Numbered from the stretch's first letter, positions 1 to 13,800 are shown. The stretch is 64,000 nucleotides of DNA from Limnomonas spitsbergensis (GCA_037349105.1 JAYJMM010000022.1:992001-1056000); one strand, 5' to 3'. Program-made: numbers and translations. Notes: a model not told the origin generated them from the letters alone.

Positions 1-275
1 CAGATAAACCCATGTGGAGGGAGAGAGTGCCAGACTCTCTGCTGACAGGTGACGCCCCTGTCACTTGGCACTGCCCGCCCCCCGCCCCCATAATCGCTAG
101 TCCAGCACGGCAGCACGGCCGAATCCCGCCTTGCTTTAACCGCCTTAACCGAACCTCCCCCTCCCCCTTCACCTCTTCCCTTCCCCTCCCTTCCTTGCCT
201 CCCCTTCCTTCACTCCCCCCCCCTCCCCCTTCACCTCCTCCCTTCCTTGCCTCCCCCTCCCCTCCCCCCTTTCAG

Positions 276-1749
276 GTCAAGGAGCTGTTCTCAGGCTTCT
301 GCCGGAGCAGCTTGGCTGACATCCAGGCTGAACAGGACGAGGACGAGATGCTGCAGGGGGTGGACTGGGCCGCGGTCACGGAGAGCATTGACACAGAGAA
401 GGACCTGCACAAGAGGCTACCAGGTGGCTGGGTGGCTGAGGGGGGGGGAGCTAGCCTGGAGGATAAGCTGGGGGCTGGGCGTAGTCTGGGGCTTGTGGCT
501 GAGGGGGGGGGAGCTGGGGGCTGGGCGTAGTCTAGGGCTGGGTGGCTGAGGGGGGGGAAGCTGGGGGCTGGGCGTAGTCTGGGGCTGGTGGCTGAGGGGG
601 GGGGAGCTGGGGGCTGGGCGTAGTCTGGGGCTGGGTGGCTGAGGGGGGGGAAGCTGGGGGCTGAGGGGGGGGGAGCTGGGGGCTGGGCGTAGTCTGGGGC
701 TGGGTGGCTGAGGGGGGGGCAGCTGGGGGCTGGGCGTAGTCTGGGGCTGGTGGCCGAGGGGGGGGGAGCTGAGGGCTGGGCGTAGTCTGGGGCTGGGTGG
801 CTGAGGGGGGGAAGCTGGGGGCTGAGGGGGGGGCAGCTGGGGGCTGGGCGTAGTCTGGGGCTGGTGGCTGAGGGGGGGGAGCTGGGGGCTGGGCGTAGTC
901 TGGGGCTGGGTGGCTGAGGGGGGGGAAGCCGGGGGCTGAGGGGGGGGCAGCTGGGGGCTGGGCGTAGTCAGGGGCTGGTGGCTGAGGGGGGTGAGCTGGG
1001 GGCTGGGCGTAGTCTGGGGCTGGGTGGCTGAGGGGGGGGAAGCTGGGGGCTGAGGGGGGGGCAGCTGGGGGCTGGGCGTAGTCTGGGGCTGGGTGGCTGA
1101 GGGGGGGGGAGCTGGGGGCTGGGCGTAGTCTGGGGCTGGGTGGCTGAGGGGGGGAAGCTGGGGGCTGAGGGGGGGGCAGCTGGGGGCTGGGCGTAGTCTG
1201 GGGCGGCTGGCCAGGTTGGGCCGTAGGCGCACAGCGGGATCTGCCACGTTTCAATTAGCATGGAGCTGGCCGCAAGGGCGGGGTTCATCAGCCTTCAGGG
1301 GAGCTGGGGGAGGAAACACACGTGTGGGTGTCCGTCCCTGTTTGATCCTGCCCAGCCCGCACCTCTTTGGTTCAGATGCATCAGCCGGGATATGAGACCT
1401 GCCCCCTTCCTAGGGATCCTGTTCAATTGTCCAGGCGGGGCCGTAGGGCAGCTCTCTCCCCCCTGACTTTTCAATACCCACTCCCCATCCCCCCTACTCC
1501 TCACTCCCCACCCCTCACTCCCCTCTCCCCACCCCCCACTTGTCACTCCCCTCTCCTCACTGCCCACTTCTTACTGCCCACTCCCCACTCCCCACTTCTC
1601 AGAGGTCCAGCCCAGCCTGGGCATAGGCCGACTGTTGAAGCGCCTCTGTTGCCGCGCGCCCGGCACTGTTGCGTCAGATGTAGACGACACCCCGTCCGAC
1701 ATCAACGACCGCTCGGTGAAGGCGCAGGAGAAGCAGAGGAAGCAGGTGC

Positions 1750-1780
<31 letters not shown>

Positions 1781-1817
1781 TGAGAGAGGGGGGGGGGGGT
1801 TATGAGGCGGGGAGCAA

Positions 1818-1875
<58 letters not shown>

Positions 1876-4800
1876 GGGGGGGGGGGTATGAGGCGGGGAG
1901 CAAGTGTGTGTGTGTGTGAGAGAGAGAGAGAGGGAGAGAGAGGGAGGGGGGGGTATGAGGCAGGGAGCAGGTCTGTGTCTTCCATCGTCATTGTTTAACA
2001 GTGAGGGGTTGCACGTGGTTGCTCTCCCCTGCGGCCTCTCTCCCTGCCCCCAAACCTATGACCTGTTTCCCCCCACCCCTGTGCAGCGCATCGAGAAGGA
2101 CCTCTCTTGAGTCTCTTCCCCTTCTCCCCGCTTCTTAAATCGTAACCCGTACCCTCCTCCCCCCCTGTCCACAGCGCATCAAGAGGGACCTCAAGCGCTC
2201 CGAGGAGTGGGATTTCAAGGAGGGAGCTCTACGTGAATCACCCTCAGGGCACATGCACTACTTCTCGCCCAGCACAGATGCTAAGTGAGTAATGCTCAGC
2301 TTTGGCTGCCTTCGGTCCCCAGTGAGGCAGGGGTGGGTGAGGCAGGAGCCAGGGCAGCCGGGCCCTTTCGAAAAATATGGTTGGCTGGATTACTTTGACG
2401 TTGTCACAACTAATTTGTCGTAGTCTGATTCTCTATTCCTCCTCTCATGAGATCCTCTCACCAGATTTTACAAGATCTTCTCATTACGGTACATCCTCTT
2501 GTCGGGTTTTCAAACAAGATCCTCTCGTCAAATCTTATACAATCCTCGCATCATGTCCCCTCATCAGATCTTCTTTCAACATCCTGTCGTCCAGATCTTC
2601 TCAACATGCCCCCTCCTACTTCTCTCGTCATGTCCTCTCATCAGATCTTCTTTCAACATCCTGTCGTTCAGATCTTATCCGCATGCCACCTCCCCTGCCT
2701 CTCATCAGATCTTCTTTCCACATCCTGCCGTCAGATCATCTCAACATGCCCCCTCCTCCTCCTCGCATCATGTCCTCTCATCAGATCTTCTTTCAACATC
2801 CTGTCGTCAGATTATCTCAACCTGCCCCCTCCCCCTCCTCTCATCAGGTTCTTGGTCATAGGTGAGGAGAAAGCCTCAAACCGCTCCACCCTTCTGCAGC
2901 GAGGGCTCTCCATCAAGCGGGGAGCATCAGGCCATGCCCCAAAGCCGGGGCAATGGAGCTTCCGCACCCTTATCAACGGCCTGAGGGGCGGGAATGTGGG
3001 CAGGGGCGGGGGCACCCACGATCGGTCGGCAAAAGGTGGCGCTCACGACAGGTCTTCCCGAGGCGTTGTGAACCGCGGACCCCTGCGCCGCGCCAACAGC
3101 CTAGGCGCTGGGCTGCGCAAGGGGCAGTACCTGCCCTCGGATGCGACCGCTGTTCAGACGAAGCAGAAGCTCTGGGGCGGGCGGCTCGGGGCGCTGTTCC
3201 GCGGCCATACGGCCAGCACCTCCAAGATCTCTTTGGCGGCGGCGGCGGCGGCGGCGAGCCGCGTGGGGAACCACGCTGCCTCCGGCAGGCCTGCCACCCC
3301 CCCGAACGACTTCGGCATCGAGCTGTCCAACGGCTCTGCGGGGATGGTCTCCCCTCCTCCATTGCTCCAGGGAGACAGGGATGCCTCTGATGGTCTGGTG
3401 GCTGTGCACGCCACGGCGGGGAGCAATGGGCAGGCACCCGTTGCTGAGCCCCCGCTCCCCCCCGGGCCCCCTGCCCCCCCTGCGCCCCCTGCGCCCCCGC
3501 CAGGCCCTGCCGGAGCGCCCTCCTCGTCGCCGCGGGCGTCCCCGCATGAAACGGCTTCCTCGATGCTGATGGCGTCTGCGGCTGCCATGGCGTCCAAGAG
3601 CAGCCCGATGCGGAGGCATCGGAAAGACATCCAGAAGCTCTGCGGCGACGACGCGATTATGGCGGCAGTGGAGGCACTGGTGAGTCACAGGCTCACAGCC
3701 CAGCAGCCAGTAAACTTGTGAACCCTATATCATTAACCCTTAACCCTATATCACTAACCCTTAACCTTCTATCTCTAACCCTTTACACCTGTACCTTTAA
3801 CGCTTAAACCCTTGACAGCTGAGTGAGCGAGTTCCAGCCGTCTGACTGGTCCCTTGCCATTGAGGTGGACATGTGTGACCGGAAGGTGCAAGGAAGCTGT
3901 ATGTGCACATGTGTGACCGGAATGTGCAAGGAAGCTGTACGTGGATGCTCAAAGCACAAAAAGGCTTGCACCGGTGATCCTTACGCTTTCCTGCGAGAGC
4001 GTCACGCATCTACCCGACACACTGGCGACTACATGCTTTGCGCTATGATCCCTGTATACCGATGCTGACCGGTGCCAACTGGTGCCTGCCAGCTGCCTGA
4101 TCCTGCTGGCTGCATGCTACTGCCTGTGCCTGGCTCAATTTTCCTGCTCATGCTGGCCGGCTCAATGTGCCTACTTCCCCGCTCCCTGCCTGTCCCTGCC
4201 TGTCCCTGCCTGTCTGTGCCTGCCTGTGCCTTCCGGCTCAATATGCCTGCCTGTGCCTTCCGGCTCAAATCCACCTGTCTGTGCCTGCTCCCTGCCTGTG
4301 CCGGCCGGCTCAAATGTGCCTGCTTGTACCAGCCGGCTCAATATGCCTGCCTATGCCTGCCGGCTCAATATACCTAAACCCTAAACTTTAAACCCTTAAC
4401 CCTATGCCTATGTCTGCCGGCTCAATATACCTGCTTGTACCGGCCGGCTGAATGCCTTGCTCCTTTGCAGGACTTCCAGGATCGTTTTCAGGGCAGCGGC
4501 TCCGTTCCCAGCGAGACCGGGGTGCGGCCGCCTCGCCAGCCCGGAAGCAGCAACATGCGCAGCATTGAGATGGAGCAGAACCGCCTCACTTCCGCCTCAG
4601 CCCAGAGCTTCAACCTGGGCTCAACCGTCGACACGGACAGCAAGCTCGCTTCCCAAGGCCAGTCTCCCACGGTCACAGTCCCCTCTTCCACCGTCGCTGG
4701 CCCCCCTCCTACCGCCGCTGTTAAGCCGGCACTGAGTGCCGATGTCTTCCACTTGGCTGTGCCGCCCGAGGTCGCCAGTTCCTCCTCTTCTACGCCTCAG

Positions 4801-7800
4801 AACACGATCGGCAGATCGCCTTGGCCCCAGGCCACCAGCGCCCCCTCAAACAAGCCACTGGCAGCCAGCGCCTCCTCTCCGGAGCATTTGAACAGTCAAG
4901 TGCCCCTAGATCCTGCCAGCAGCAGGCCATCGACATTCTCAGAATCAGCAGGATCAGTACTCATTGATCTGCCAGAGATTGTTGCGCGCGCCTCCCCGGC
5001 TGCCACTGCGGATGCGCCCGCAGCGTATGCAGCGGTGGATGAGGACACTATCACCTCCCCGCCGCAGCGGCCGGGCCATCGCTCCCTACTGGTCATCAAA
5101 GGCACTGGTGAGGGCTGAGATGGGCTTTTTAGCTGAGGTGGACTGAGGAGAGCTTCTTCGTACCACGGCTTCCGGTGCTTGAAATTCCAGTCCTTCAGGA
5201 TCCAGTGCCACAGGCTCCGATGCTTGAGGTTCCAGTCCTACAGAATCCAGTGCCACGGGTTCTGGTGCCCCATACGACGTACCTATACTGGCACCCTGGA
5301 GATTATAGCCCTGCGTATTTGTACAAGCATTGCATACCGATTGAGTGCGGAGACAAGTGGATGTTGGACATACCAGTATGTACTTTGTAGTGGACATTTC
5401 CCCTTGTCATGACCCCGTCGCCAGGACCTGAAACCACGAGTCCTCGCTCCGAAACCTTCGCTATCTTAACCCTTGAAACCCCCATGCCATGACCTACTCT
5501 CCCCGACTTGCCCGCAGGCACGACATCGTCCAAGGGTCTCAACAAGATGTCCGTGGGCGGGCAGCAGGGGAGCATGGGTTCGTCGGAGTCCGGCACGCCG
5601 TGGGAGCCGCAGCCCGACCTGGCCACGCTCTCCGCACGCGGGGCGGTGCGCTTCGTGCAGCGGACGGGGCGCGGCGGCGCCGGCACCTTTGTCGAGGCGA
5701 TCAACGTGGGTGGCGGCGGCTCTATTGCCGGGAAGCCGCTCGGCAGAGGCTCAGTGGGGAACATGTCGCAGCAGGCACAGCGGTTTATGCTGCCCCCGGG
5801 CGGCGGCGGCGGCGGCCGGCTATCTGGATTGGGCCGGGTAGGTGATGTGGCGGCAGCAGCAGGGGACACGCGGTTTGAGTCGCCGCCTGGTCACGAGCTT
5901 GACGGCATGTCGGACACCTCAGCTCCCCTGCAGCAGCAGCAGCAGCAGCCCGCAGTGGCCAAGCGGTCGCTCAAGACGCACTCGGTCGGTTTTCCGGGTT
6001 TGAACTTGGACGAGCCTGGCAACCGAGCGCTGGGGACAACATCAATCGGCCCGACAGGTTTTAACCCGACGCGTGGGGAGGCGGGCGCAGGCGCGGGCGC
6101 CGACCAGGCGCTAGGCCGCACCTCCGTGCGCCGCGGCGCCATGGCCACGGCCACGCTGGCCGCTCTCGCCGGGGCAGCCCCCGAGGGCAGCAGTGCCTTC
6201 CAGCAGCTGCGCCGGCAGCAGCAGCAGCAGCAGCAGCCCTTCTTCGACTCGCCGCCCGGACACGAGTACGACGGGCTGTACCAGGCGGCGCTGGGCGCTG
6301 CGGCGGAGAGGCCGCTGGCCGCCCGCTCCATGGGCCTAACCGGGGGATGCACCTCCCCCACCCGCGGTCAAAGAGGACCCTCCAACCCGGACGACATGCC
6401 GCTGGGCTCAAAGTCCGTCGGCTACTTCGGCCTTGGCCGCATCGTGGATCAGCAGGAGGCGGCCAACCTCGCGCGTGGCTCGGTGTGCAGCTCGGCGGGC
6501 AGCGGGACACTGCTGGATCGCAGCTCCATCGGGAACAAGTCCCTGGGCAGAGGGTCGATCGGCAACATCGTGCCGCTGGGGCGAGGGTCTGTGGGAAACA
6601 TTACAAGTGTCAACGAGGACGCATGGTATGCATGGGCATTCATGGGATTCCATGGACTACCATGGGCATGCATGGGCTACCATGGGCATGCATGGGCATG
6701 CCTGGTCTTGCCTGTGCATGCCTGGTCTTGCATGGGCATGCCTGGTCTTGCATGTGCATGCCTGGTCTTGCATGGGCATGCCTAGTCTTGCATGGGCATG
6801 TCTGGTCTTGCATGTGCATGCCTGGTCTTGCATGGGCATGCCTAGTCTTGCATGGGCATGTCTGGTCTTGCATGGGCATGTCTGGTCTTGCATGGGCATG
6901 TCTAGTCTTGCATGGGCATGTCTGGTCTTGCATGTGCATGCCTGGTATTGCATGTGCTTGCCTGGTCTTGCATGTGCATGCCTGGTCTTGCATGTGCATG
7001 CCTGGTCTTGCATGTGCATGCCTGGTCTTGCATGTGCATGCCTGGTCTTGCATGTGCATGCCTGGTTTTGCATGGGCATGTCTGGTCTTGCATAGGCATG
7101 TCTGGTCTTGCATGTACATGCCTGGTCTTGCATGGGCATGCCTGGTCTTGCATGGGCATGCCTGGTCTTGCATGGGCATGTCTAGTCTTGCATGGGCATG
7201 TACGGTCTTGCATGTGCATGCCTGGTCTTGCATGGGCATGTCTAGTCTTGCATGGGCATGCCTGGTTTTGCATGGGTATGCCTGGTCTTGCATGTGCATG
7301 CCTGGTCTTGCATGTGCATGCCTGGTCTTGCGTGGGCATGCCTGGTTTTGCATGGGCATGCCTGGTTTTGCATGGGTATGCCTGGTTTTGCATGGGCATG
7401 CCTGGTCTTGCATGAGCATGCCTGGTCTTGCATGGGCATGCCTGGTTTTGCATGGGCATGCCTGGTTTTGCATGGGCATGTCTGGTCTTGCATGAGCATG
7501 CCTGGTCTTGCATGGGCATGCCTGGTCTTGCATGGGCATGCCTGGTCTTGTATGGGCATGCCTGGTCTTGCGTGGGCATGCGCGGTCTTGCATGGGCATG
7601 CATGTTGCGGCCTGTAGCACGTACAGATCCTGTTTTGACTCGTGTGCATCATGTTAGGGGCCTTGTGAACCATTTCATATACCTCATGTGAGGTGTTCAA
7701 GCCTTATATTCCTGATTGCTTGAACCCTGCTGGCTGATGGCTTTCTTTGACCGTTGTGGTTGGCTGATTGCACGGCCACGAGGCTGACTGTTGTATGCTG

Positions 7801-10800
7801 TATTTTGGCCGCCGGTGCTGTGACCACTTTTGTTTCAGTTATGGGAGCATGGTGGCATATTTCTGATCTCCGTTGCAGCTTTATTTCGTCTGAACAGTGA
7901 ACACCCCGCACCAGTTCCTTGTGGGGCTAGGAGCAGAGGGCGATATGCCTGTCAGCAGGGGCTCTCTCCCGGGCCTTCTGTGCGTGCGCCCTCTTCGCTG
8001 CCCTACCCTCGTCTTGTCCTCAGCCTCCTCACGAGGCTCCCATGAGGCCCCCACCATCCCCCTGGGGCCCCTCACCTTTGTGAGCTCCTCTCTATCCTGA
8101 TCTGTGAATGTGTTCCAGTCTAGCAGAGCATCACAATGGGCGCCCTCAACACCCTTGGGATCATCTGTTTTTGTTGACCCTCCCCCCTCCCTGTCGTGAT
8201 TCAAAACCTAACAGGGCGGCCGCCAACGCCGCCAATGTCGGGCCTGTTCTCCCCTCACCCTTGGGGCCCTCACCTTTTTTACCCCCCACCCTCCCCCGCC
8301 AATGTCGGGCCTGTTCTAGCTCCCCTCACCCTTGGGGCCTTCACCTCTTTTACCCCCCACCCTCCCCCGCCAATGTCGGGCCTGTTCTAGCTCCCCTCAC
8401 CCTTGGGGCCTTCACCTCTTTTACCCCCCACCCTCCCCCGCCAATGTCGGGCCTGTTCTAGCTCCCCTCACCCTTGGGGCCTTAACCTTTTTTACCCCCC
8501 ACCCTCCCCCGCCAATGTCCGGCCTGTTCTAGCTCCCCTCACCCTTGGGGCCTTCACCTCTTTTACCCCCCACCCTCCCCCGCCAATGTCGGGCCTGTTC
8601 TAGCTCCCCTCACCCTTGGGGCCTTCACCTCTTTTACCCCCCACCCTCCCCCGCCAATGTCGGGCCTGTTCTAGCTCCCCTCACCCTTGGGGCCTTCACC
8701 TTTTTTACCCCCCACCCTCCCCCGCCAATGTCGGGCCTGTTCTAGCTCCCCTCACCCTTGGGGCCTTCACCTCTTTTACCCCCCACCCTCCCCCGCCAAT
8801 GTCGGGCCTGTTCTAGCTCCCCTCACCCTTGGGGCCTTCACCTTTTTTACCCCCCACCCTCCCCCGCCAATGTCGGGCCTGTTCTAGCTCCCCTCACCCT
8901 TGGGGCCTTCACCTCTTTTACCCCCCACCCTCCCCCGCCAATGTCGGGCCTGTTCTAGCTCCCCTCACCCTTGGGGCCTTCACCTTTTTTACCCCCCACC
9001 CTCCCCCGCCAATGTCGGGCCTGTTCTAGCTCCCCTCACCCTTGGGGCCTTCACCTCTTTTACCCCCCACCCTCCCCCGCCAATGTCGGGCCTGTTCTAG
9101 CTCCCCTCACCCTTGGGGCCTTCACCTTTTTTACCCCCCACCCTCCCCCGCCAATGTCGGGCCTGTTCTAGCTCCCCTCACCCTTGGGGCCCTCACCTTT
9201 TTTACCCCCCACCCTCCCCCGCCAATGTCCGGCCTGTTCTAGCTCCCCTCACCCTTGGGGCCTTCACCTCTTTTACCCCCCACCCTCCCCCGCCAATGTC
9301 GGGCCTGTTCTAGCTCCCCTCACCCTTGGGGCCTTAACCTCTTTTACCCCCCACCCTCCCCCGCCAATGTCGGGCCTGTTCTAGCTCCCCTCACCCTTGG
9401 GGCCTTCACCTCTTTTACCCCCCACCCTCCCCCGCCAATGTCGGGCCTGTTCTAGCTCCCCTCACCCTTGGGGCCTTCACCTCTTTTACCCCCCACCCTC
9501 CCCCGCCAATGTCGGGCCTGTTCTAGCTCCCCTCACCCTTGGGGCCTTCACCTCTTTTACCCCCCACCCTCCCCCGCCAATGTCGGGCCTGTTCTAGCTC
9601 CCCTCACCCTTGGGGCCTTAACCTTTTTTACCCCCCACCCTCCCCCGCCAATGTCGGGCCTGTTCTAGCTCCCCTCACCCTTGGGGCCTTAACCTTTTTT
9701 ACCCCCCACCCTCCCCCGCCATTGTCGGGCCTGTTCTAGCTCCCCTCACCCTTGGGGCCCTCACCTTTTTTTACCCCCCACCCACCCCCGGTCATGATTC
9801 AAACCCAACAGGGCTGCAGCCGCCGCCGCCACCGCTGCCGCTGCCAATGTGGGGCCCTCTGTCATGTTGCCCTCCGCAACCCTGCACCACCACGCCACGA
9901 TTGTGGAGGGTGTTGAGATGCACTTCGATGAGCAGGATGGGTCGGGAGGGGGCCAGAACCAAGACATGGAGGCAGGCGGGCAAGAGGATGAGAGGGGCAT
10001 GCCTCAGGTGGGCCTGCTACTGCCTGAAGAACACCGCTCACTATCTGCTGACTTGAATGTTGACTGTCACGAGTCAGCGTTAACACACCCGGACTGCTGA
10101 TTGTCACCGATCATCGTTCACTTACAAGGACTGCTCATCGGTCATGGACTGTTCACCACACCCTGCTCTCCAGTTGCTTATTGCATGCTCTATGAGCCAT
10201 ATACAATACAGCCCTCCCAGCCTTCCTGCTCTCCAGCCGCTTATTGCATGCTGTATGAGCCATATACAATACAGCCCTTCCAGCCTTCCTGCTCTTCAGC
10301 CGCTTATTGCATGCTGTATGAGCCATATACAATATAGCCCTCCCAGCCTTCCTGCTCTCCAGCCGCTCATGGCATGCTGCCCCCTGTCCTCCCAGCCCCT
10401 TCCTGTGTAAATCGCCTTCCCTGCCTCCCTGCGCAGATGCTGCCTGAGTACCGCATGCGTCTGCTGACGGGCCTCAAGCAGTACTACAAGGGGAAGTTCG
10501 TGGAGGGCGTGCTGAGTGCCAAGGTGAGCAGCCCAGCAGCCCTTTCCAAAAATGTATAATAACATAATATTACAATCAGGGTGTCCTCGAGGATGCTGTA
10601 CCGGTGGCTGCAATTCAGCTATCTTCTGGCCTGTGGAGGGGACGCCTGGTCCGGCAAGACCTGCTGCTTGGGCCACCGACTGTAGGCTGGTCAAAATTTG
10701 GTCTCCATTGGTCCGGTTGTGGCTGTCCACCAGCCTTCCTAGGGTAGTCTGATGTGTGCACTCATATGAACGCTGCCCTCCCCCCGCTTGCACCCCCCCC

Positions 10801-13800
10801 CCCGCCTTGTCATAGGCGTATCAGATCCTCAGCTTCTGCTGCGATACAGCCCACCATCACCCGCACGAGCCCATTGACCTCTGGTCCAAGGTCTGCAAGG
10901 AGATCAGCATGGGCGGCATGATGCAGGTACACATGGGAGAGAGGGGGACGCATGCACGCACAAATTCACGTGTATGCATATTATAGGAAACTAGGTGTAC
11001 CGGTATGCACAACTGACACAATATTCTTATATTCATTATCACACGTATGCACACTCTCACATGTGACCGGTGTGTATATGTTCGATCACAAATTCATGCG
11101 CACTCACTGGATGCACTGGGTATCCACAGACGCATGGAACCAAAGCACAAACATACGCACGCTGACGGGGCCATGGGCGACTACACCGTTAACCGAGTGC
11201 AGACTACACCGTGAACACTGCCACCTCCCCACCCAGTGTGGCTGAAGTCGGGTTACGCCAAGGCTGTCACTGCTGGCACATGGCTGCCTCCAACAACTGC
11301 AGACTACGCCGTGAACACTGCCACATTCCCCCCCCATGCAGACTGAAGCCGGGGTGTATTACCGCTGCAAGTGTTGGCATATGGCCGCCAAGGCCGCCTC
11401 CAACTGGTTCCATCGTGTGGTGGGTTCCGCGGTGCTGGTGGTGCCCGTGTGGCTGCTGTCCCTGCACCTCAACCGCATGACCATGGTGGGGCTGGAGACG
11501 GCGGCGGAGCTGTGGATCAGCCTGACGGACAGCGCGCAGACGCAGTGGCTGGAGTACAGCGGGCTGGCGGGGGAGATGCTGCTATCGGAGGTGAAAGCGG
11601 GGGAGAGAAAGGGTGGGCAGGGGAAGGGAGGTACGAGAAATGCAGGTATTAGACGTGTCATCGGGGTTGGAAGGGTGGGGAGGAGAGGTAAGGAGGAGGG
11701 CGGTAGGGGAGAGGAGGCAGGGAAGGCGGGAGAGTTGCTGCTTTCTGAGGTGAGAAAAGGGGAGATGCTGTTATCAGAGGTGAAAGCGAGGAAAGAGGGG
11801 GTGGGGGAGGGGAATGGAGTTAAGAGATATGCTGTAATGGGACTGTTCATCGGGGGTGGAAGGGTGGGGAGGAGACGTAGGGTGAAAGGTGGTAGGGGAG
11901 AGGAGGCATGGGAGGTGGGACTGGGGGAGAGATGCTGCTTTCTGAGGTGAGAGCAGGGGAGAGGAGAGGGTTGAAGGAGAAGGTATGAAATGAGAGTGCC
12001 AGTGGATAGGAAGGGCACTCAGATGCAGCCGGGAGCTGAGGGGTGATGAGGAGCTTTGGGGGTGGAGCTGGGGGGGTGGAGCTGTGGGGGTGGAGCTGTG
12101 GGGGTGGAGCTGTGGGGGTGGAGCTGGGGGGGTGGAGCTGTGGGGTGGAGCTGGGGGGGTGGAGCTTTGGGGGTGGAGCTGTGGGGGTGGAGCTGGGGGG
12201 GTGGAGCTTTGAGGGTGGAGCTGAGGGGGTGGAGCTGTGGGGGTGGAGCTGAGGGGTGATGAGGAGCTGTGGGGGTGGAGCTGTGGGGGTGGAGCTGAGG
12301 GGTGATGAGGAGCTGTGGGGGTGGAGCTGTGGGGGTGGAGCTGTGGGGGTGGAGCTGAGGGGTGATAAGGAGCTGTGGGGGTGAAGCTGTGGGGGTGGAG
12401 CTGTGGGGGTGGAGCTGTGGGGGTGGAGCTGTGGGGGTGGAGCTGAGGGGGTGGAGCTGAGGGGGTGGAGCTGAGGGGTGATGAGGACCTGTGGGGGTGG
12501 AGCTGTGGGGGTGGAGCTGTGGGGGTGGAGCTGTGGGGGTGGAGCTGAGGGGTGATGAGGAGCTGTGGGGGTGGAGCTGAGGGGGTGGAGCTGTGTGGGT
12601 GGAGCTGAGGGGTGATGAGGAGCTGTGGGGGTGGAGCTGTGGGGGTGGAGCTGAGGGGGTGGAGCTGTGGGGGTGATGAGGAGCTGTGGGGGTGGAGCTG
12701 TGGGGGTGGAGCTGAGGGGTGATGAGGTGCTGTGGGGGTGGAGCTGAGGGGTGATGAGGAGCTGTGGGGGTGGAGCTGTGGGGTGATGAGGAGCTGTGGG
12801 GGTGGAGCTGTGGGGGTGGAGCTGTGGGGGTGGAGCTGTGGGGTGGAGCTGTGGGGGTGGAGCTGTGGGGGGTGGAGCTGGGGGGGTGGAGCTGTGGGGG
12901 TGGAGCTGGGGGGGTGGAGCTGTGGGGGTGGAGCTGGGGGGGGTGGAGCTGGGGGGGTGGAGCTGTGGGGGTGGAGCTGTGGGGGTGGAGCTGTGGGGGT
13001 GGAGCTGTGGGGGTGGAGCTGGGGGGGTGGAGCTGGGGGGGTGGAGCTGGGGGGGTGGAGCTGGGGGGATAGAGCTGTGAGGGTGGAGCTGTGGGGGTGG
13101 AGCTGTGGGGGTGGAGCTGGGAATGGCTAGTCAAGGGCATGCTTAATCAACCACAAAGTGCTCCCTCTCTTACCACTTCCCCCCCTCCCCATAGCAGGTC
13201 CATGGCAGTGCTGACTCAGCATGGGAGTTTGTGATTGAGAAACGCATTGAGGTGCCTGAGACCTTCCAGGCCATCCAGACGTACCGCGCAACCGTCACGC
13301 TGCTGAGCCACCAGAAGAACTTTGTCAAGGAGATGAACACAGGTGTGTGTGAGGGGCAGGGGGGCAGAACCCTGAACCCTAAACACGGGTGTGAGGGAGG
13401 GGGCAGGGGGGCAGAACCCTTGACCCTAAACACGGGTGTGAGGGAGGGGGCAGGGGGGCAGAACTCTTAACCCTAAACACGGGTGTGAGGGAGGGGGCAG
13501 GGGGGCAGAACTCTGAACCCTAAACACGGGTGTGAGGGAGGGGGCAGGGGGGCAGAACTCTGAACCCTAAACACGGGTGTGAGGGAGGGGGCAGGGGGGC
13601 AGAACTCTTAACCCTAAACACGGGTGTGAGGGAGGGGGCAGGGGGGCAGAACTCTGAACCCTAAACACGGGTGTGAGGGAGGGGGCAGGGGGGCAGAACC
13701 CTGAACCCTAAACACGGGTGTGAGGGAGGGGGCAGGGGGGCAGAACCCTTAACCCTAAACACGGGTGTGAGGGAGGGGGCAGGGGGGCAGAACCCTGAAC

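Larger units (their letters stand above)
2848..6625 (+). other. Disordered, phospho-motif-rich insertion of the antiporter (exons 4-6)
   Basis: Three long exons (2848-3679, 4471-5107, 5518-6625), with exon 7 (9812-10007), encode about residues 134-1058, placed between the membrane-proximal linker and the first cytosolic helix. The sequence is rich in Ala, Pro, Gly and Ser, with an Ala run, Pro-rich stretches and two glutamine runs from CAG repeats (about 5930 and 6216). A short motif of the form R-G-S-V/I-G recurs: PLGRGSVGN, SLGRGSIGN, PLGRGSVGN, with weaker forms such as ALGTTSIG and PLGSKSVG. A second motif, F-E/D-SPPGHE-x-DG, occurs twice. R-x-S sites of this kind are typical targets of basophilic kinases. 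A regulatory role is inference. No known domain was recognised. Confidence 0.65.

Noticed and set aside
417..1254. Proline-rich minus-strand frames
   Set aside because: Generated by the G-rich intron minisatellite; no independent support.
2447..2847. Extending antiporter exon 4 upstream to an earlier Met
   Set aside because: The upstream codons are the acceptor-copy repeat. The AG at 2847 gives the phase needed to join exon 3.
6640..7620. Long repetitive frames on both strands (HAWSCM-like and MQDQACPC-like repeats)
   Set aside because: They follow from a 20-bp array cycling through all frames. There is no recognisable start context, domain or splice support.
8240..9770. CRISPR-like regular array
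   Set aside because: The unit is uniform throughout with no unique spacers, the host is eukaryotic, and no cas genes are present. It is a minisatellite.
12019..13140. 373-codon Pro/Ser/Thr-rich frame on the minus strand
   Set aside because: A translation of the 15-bp G-rich minisatellite inside an antiporter intron; composition alone explains it.
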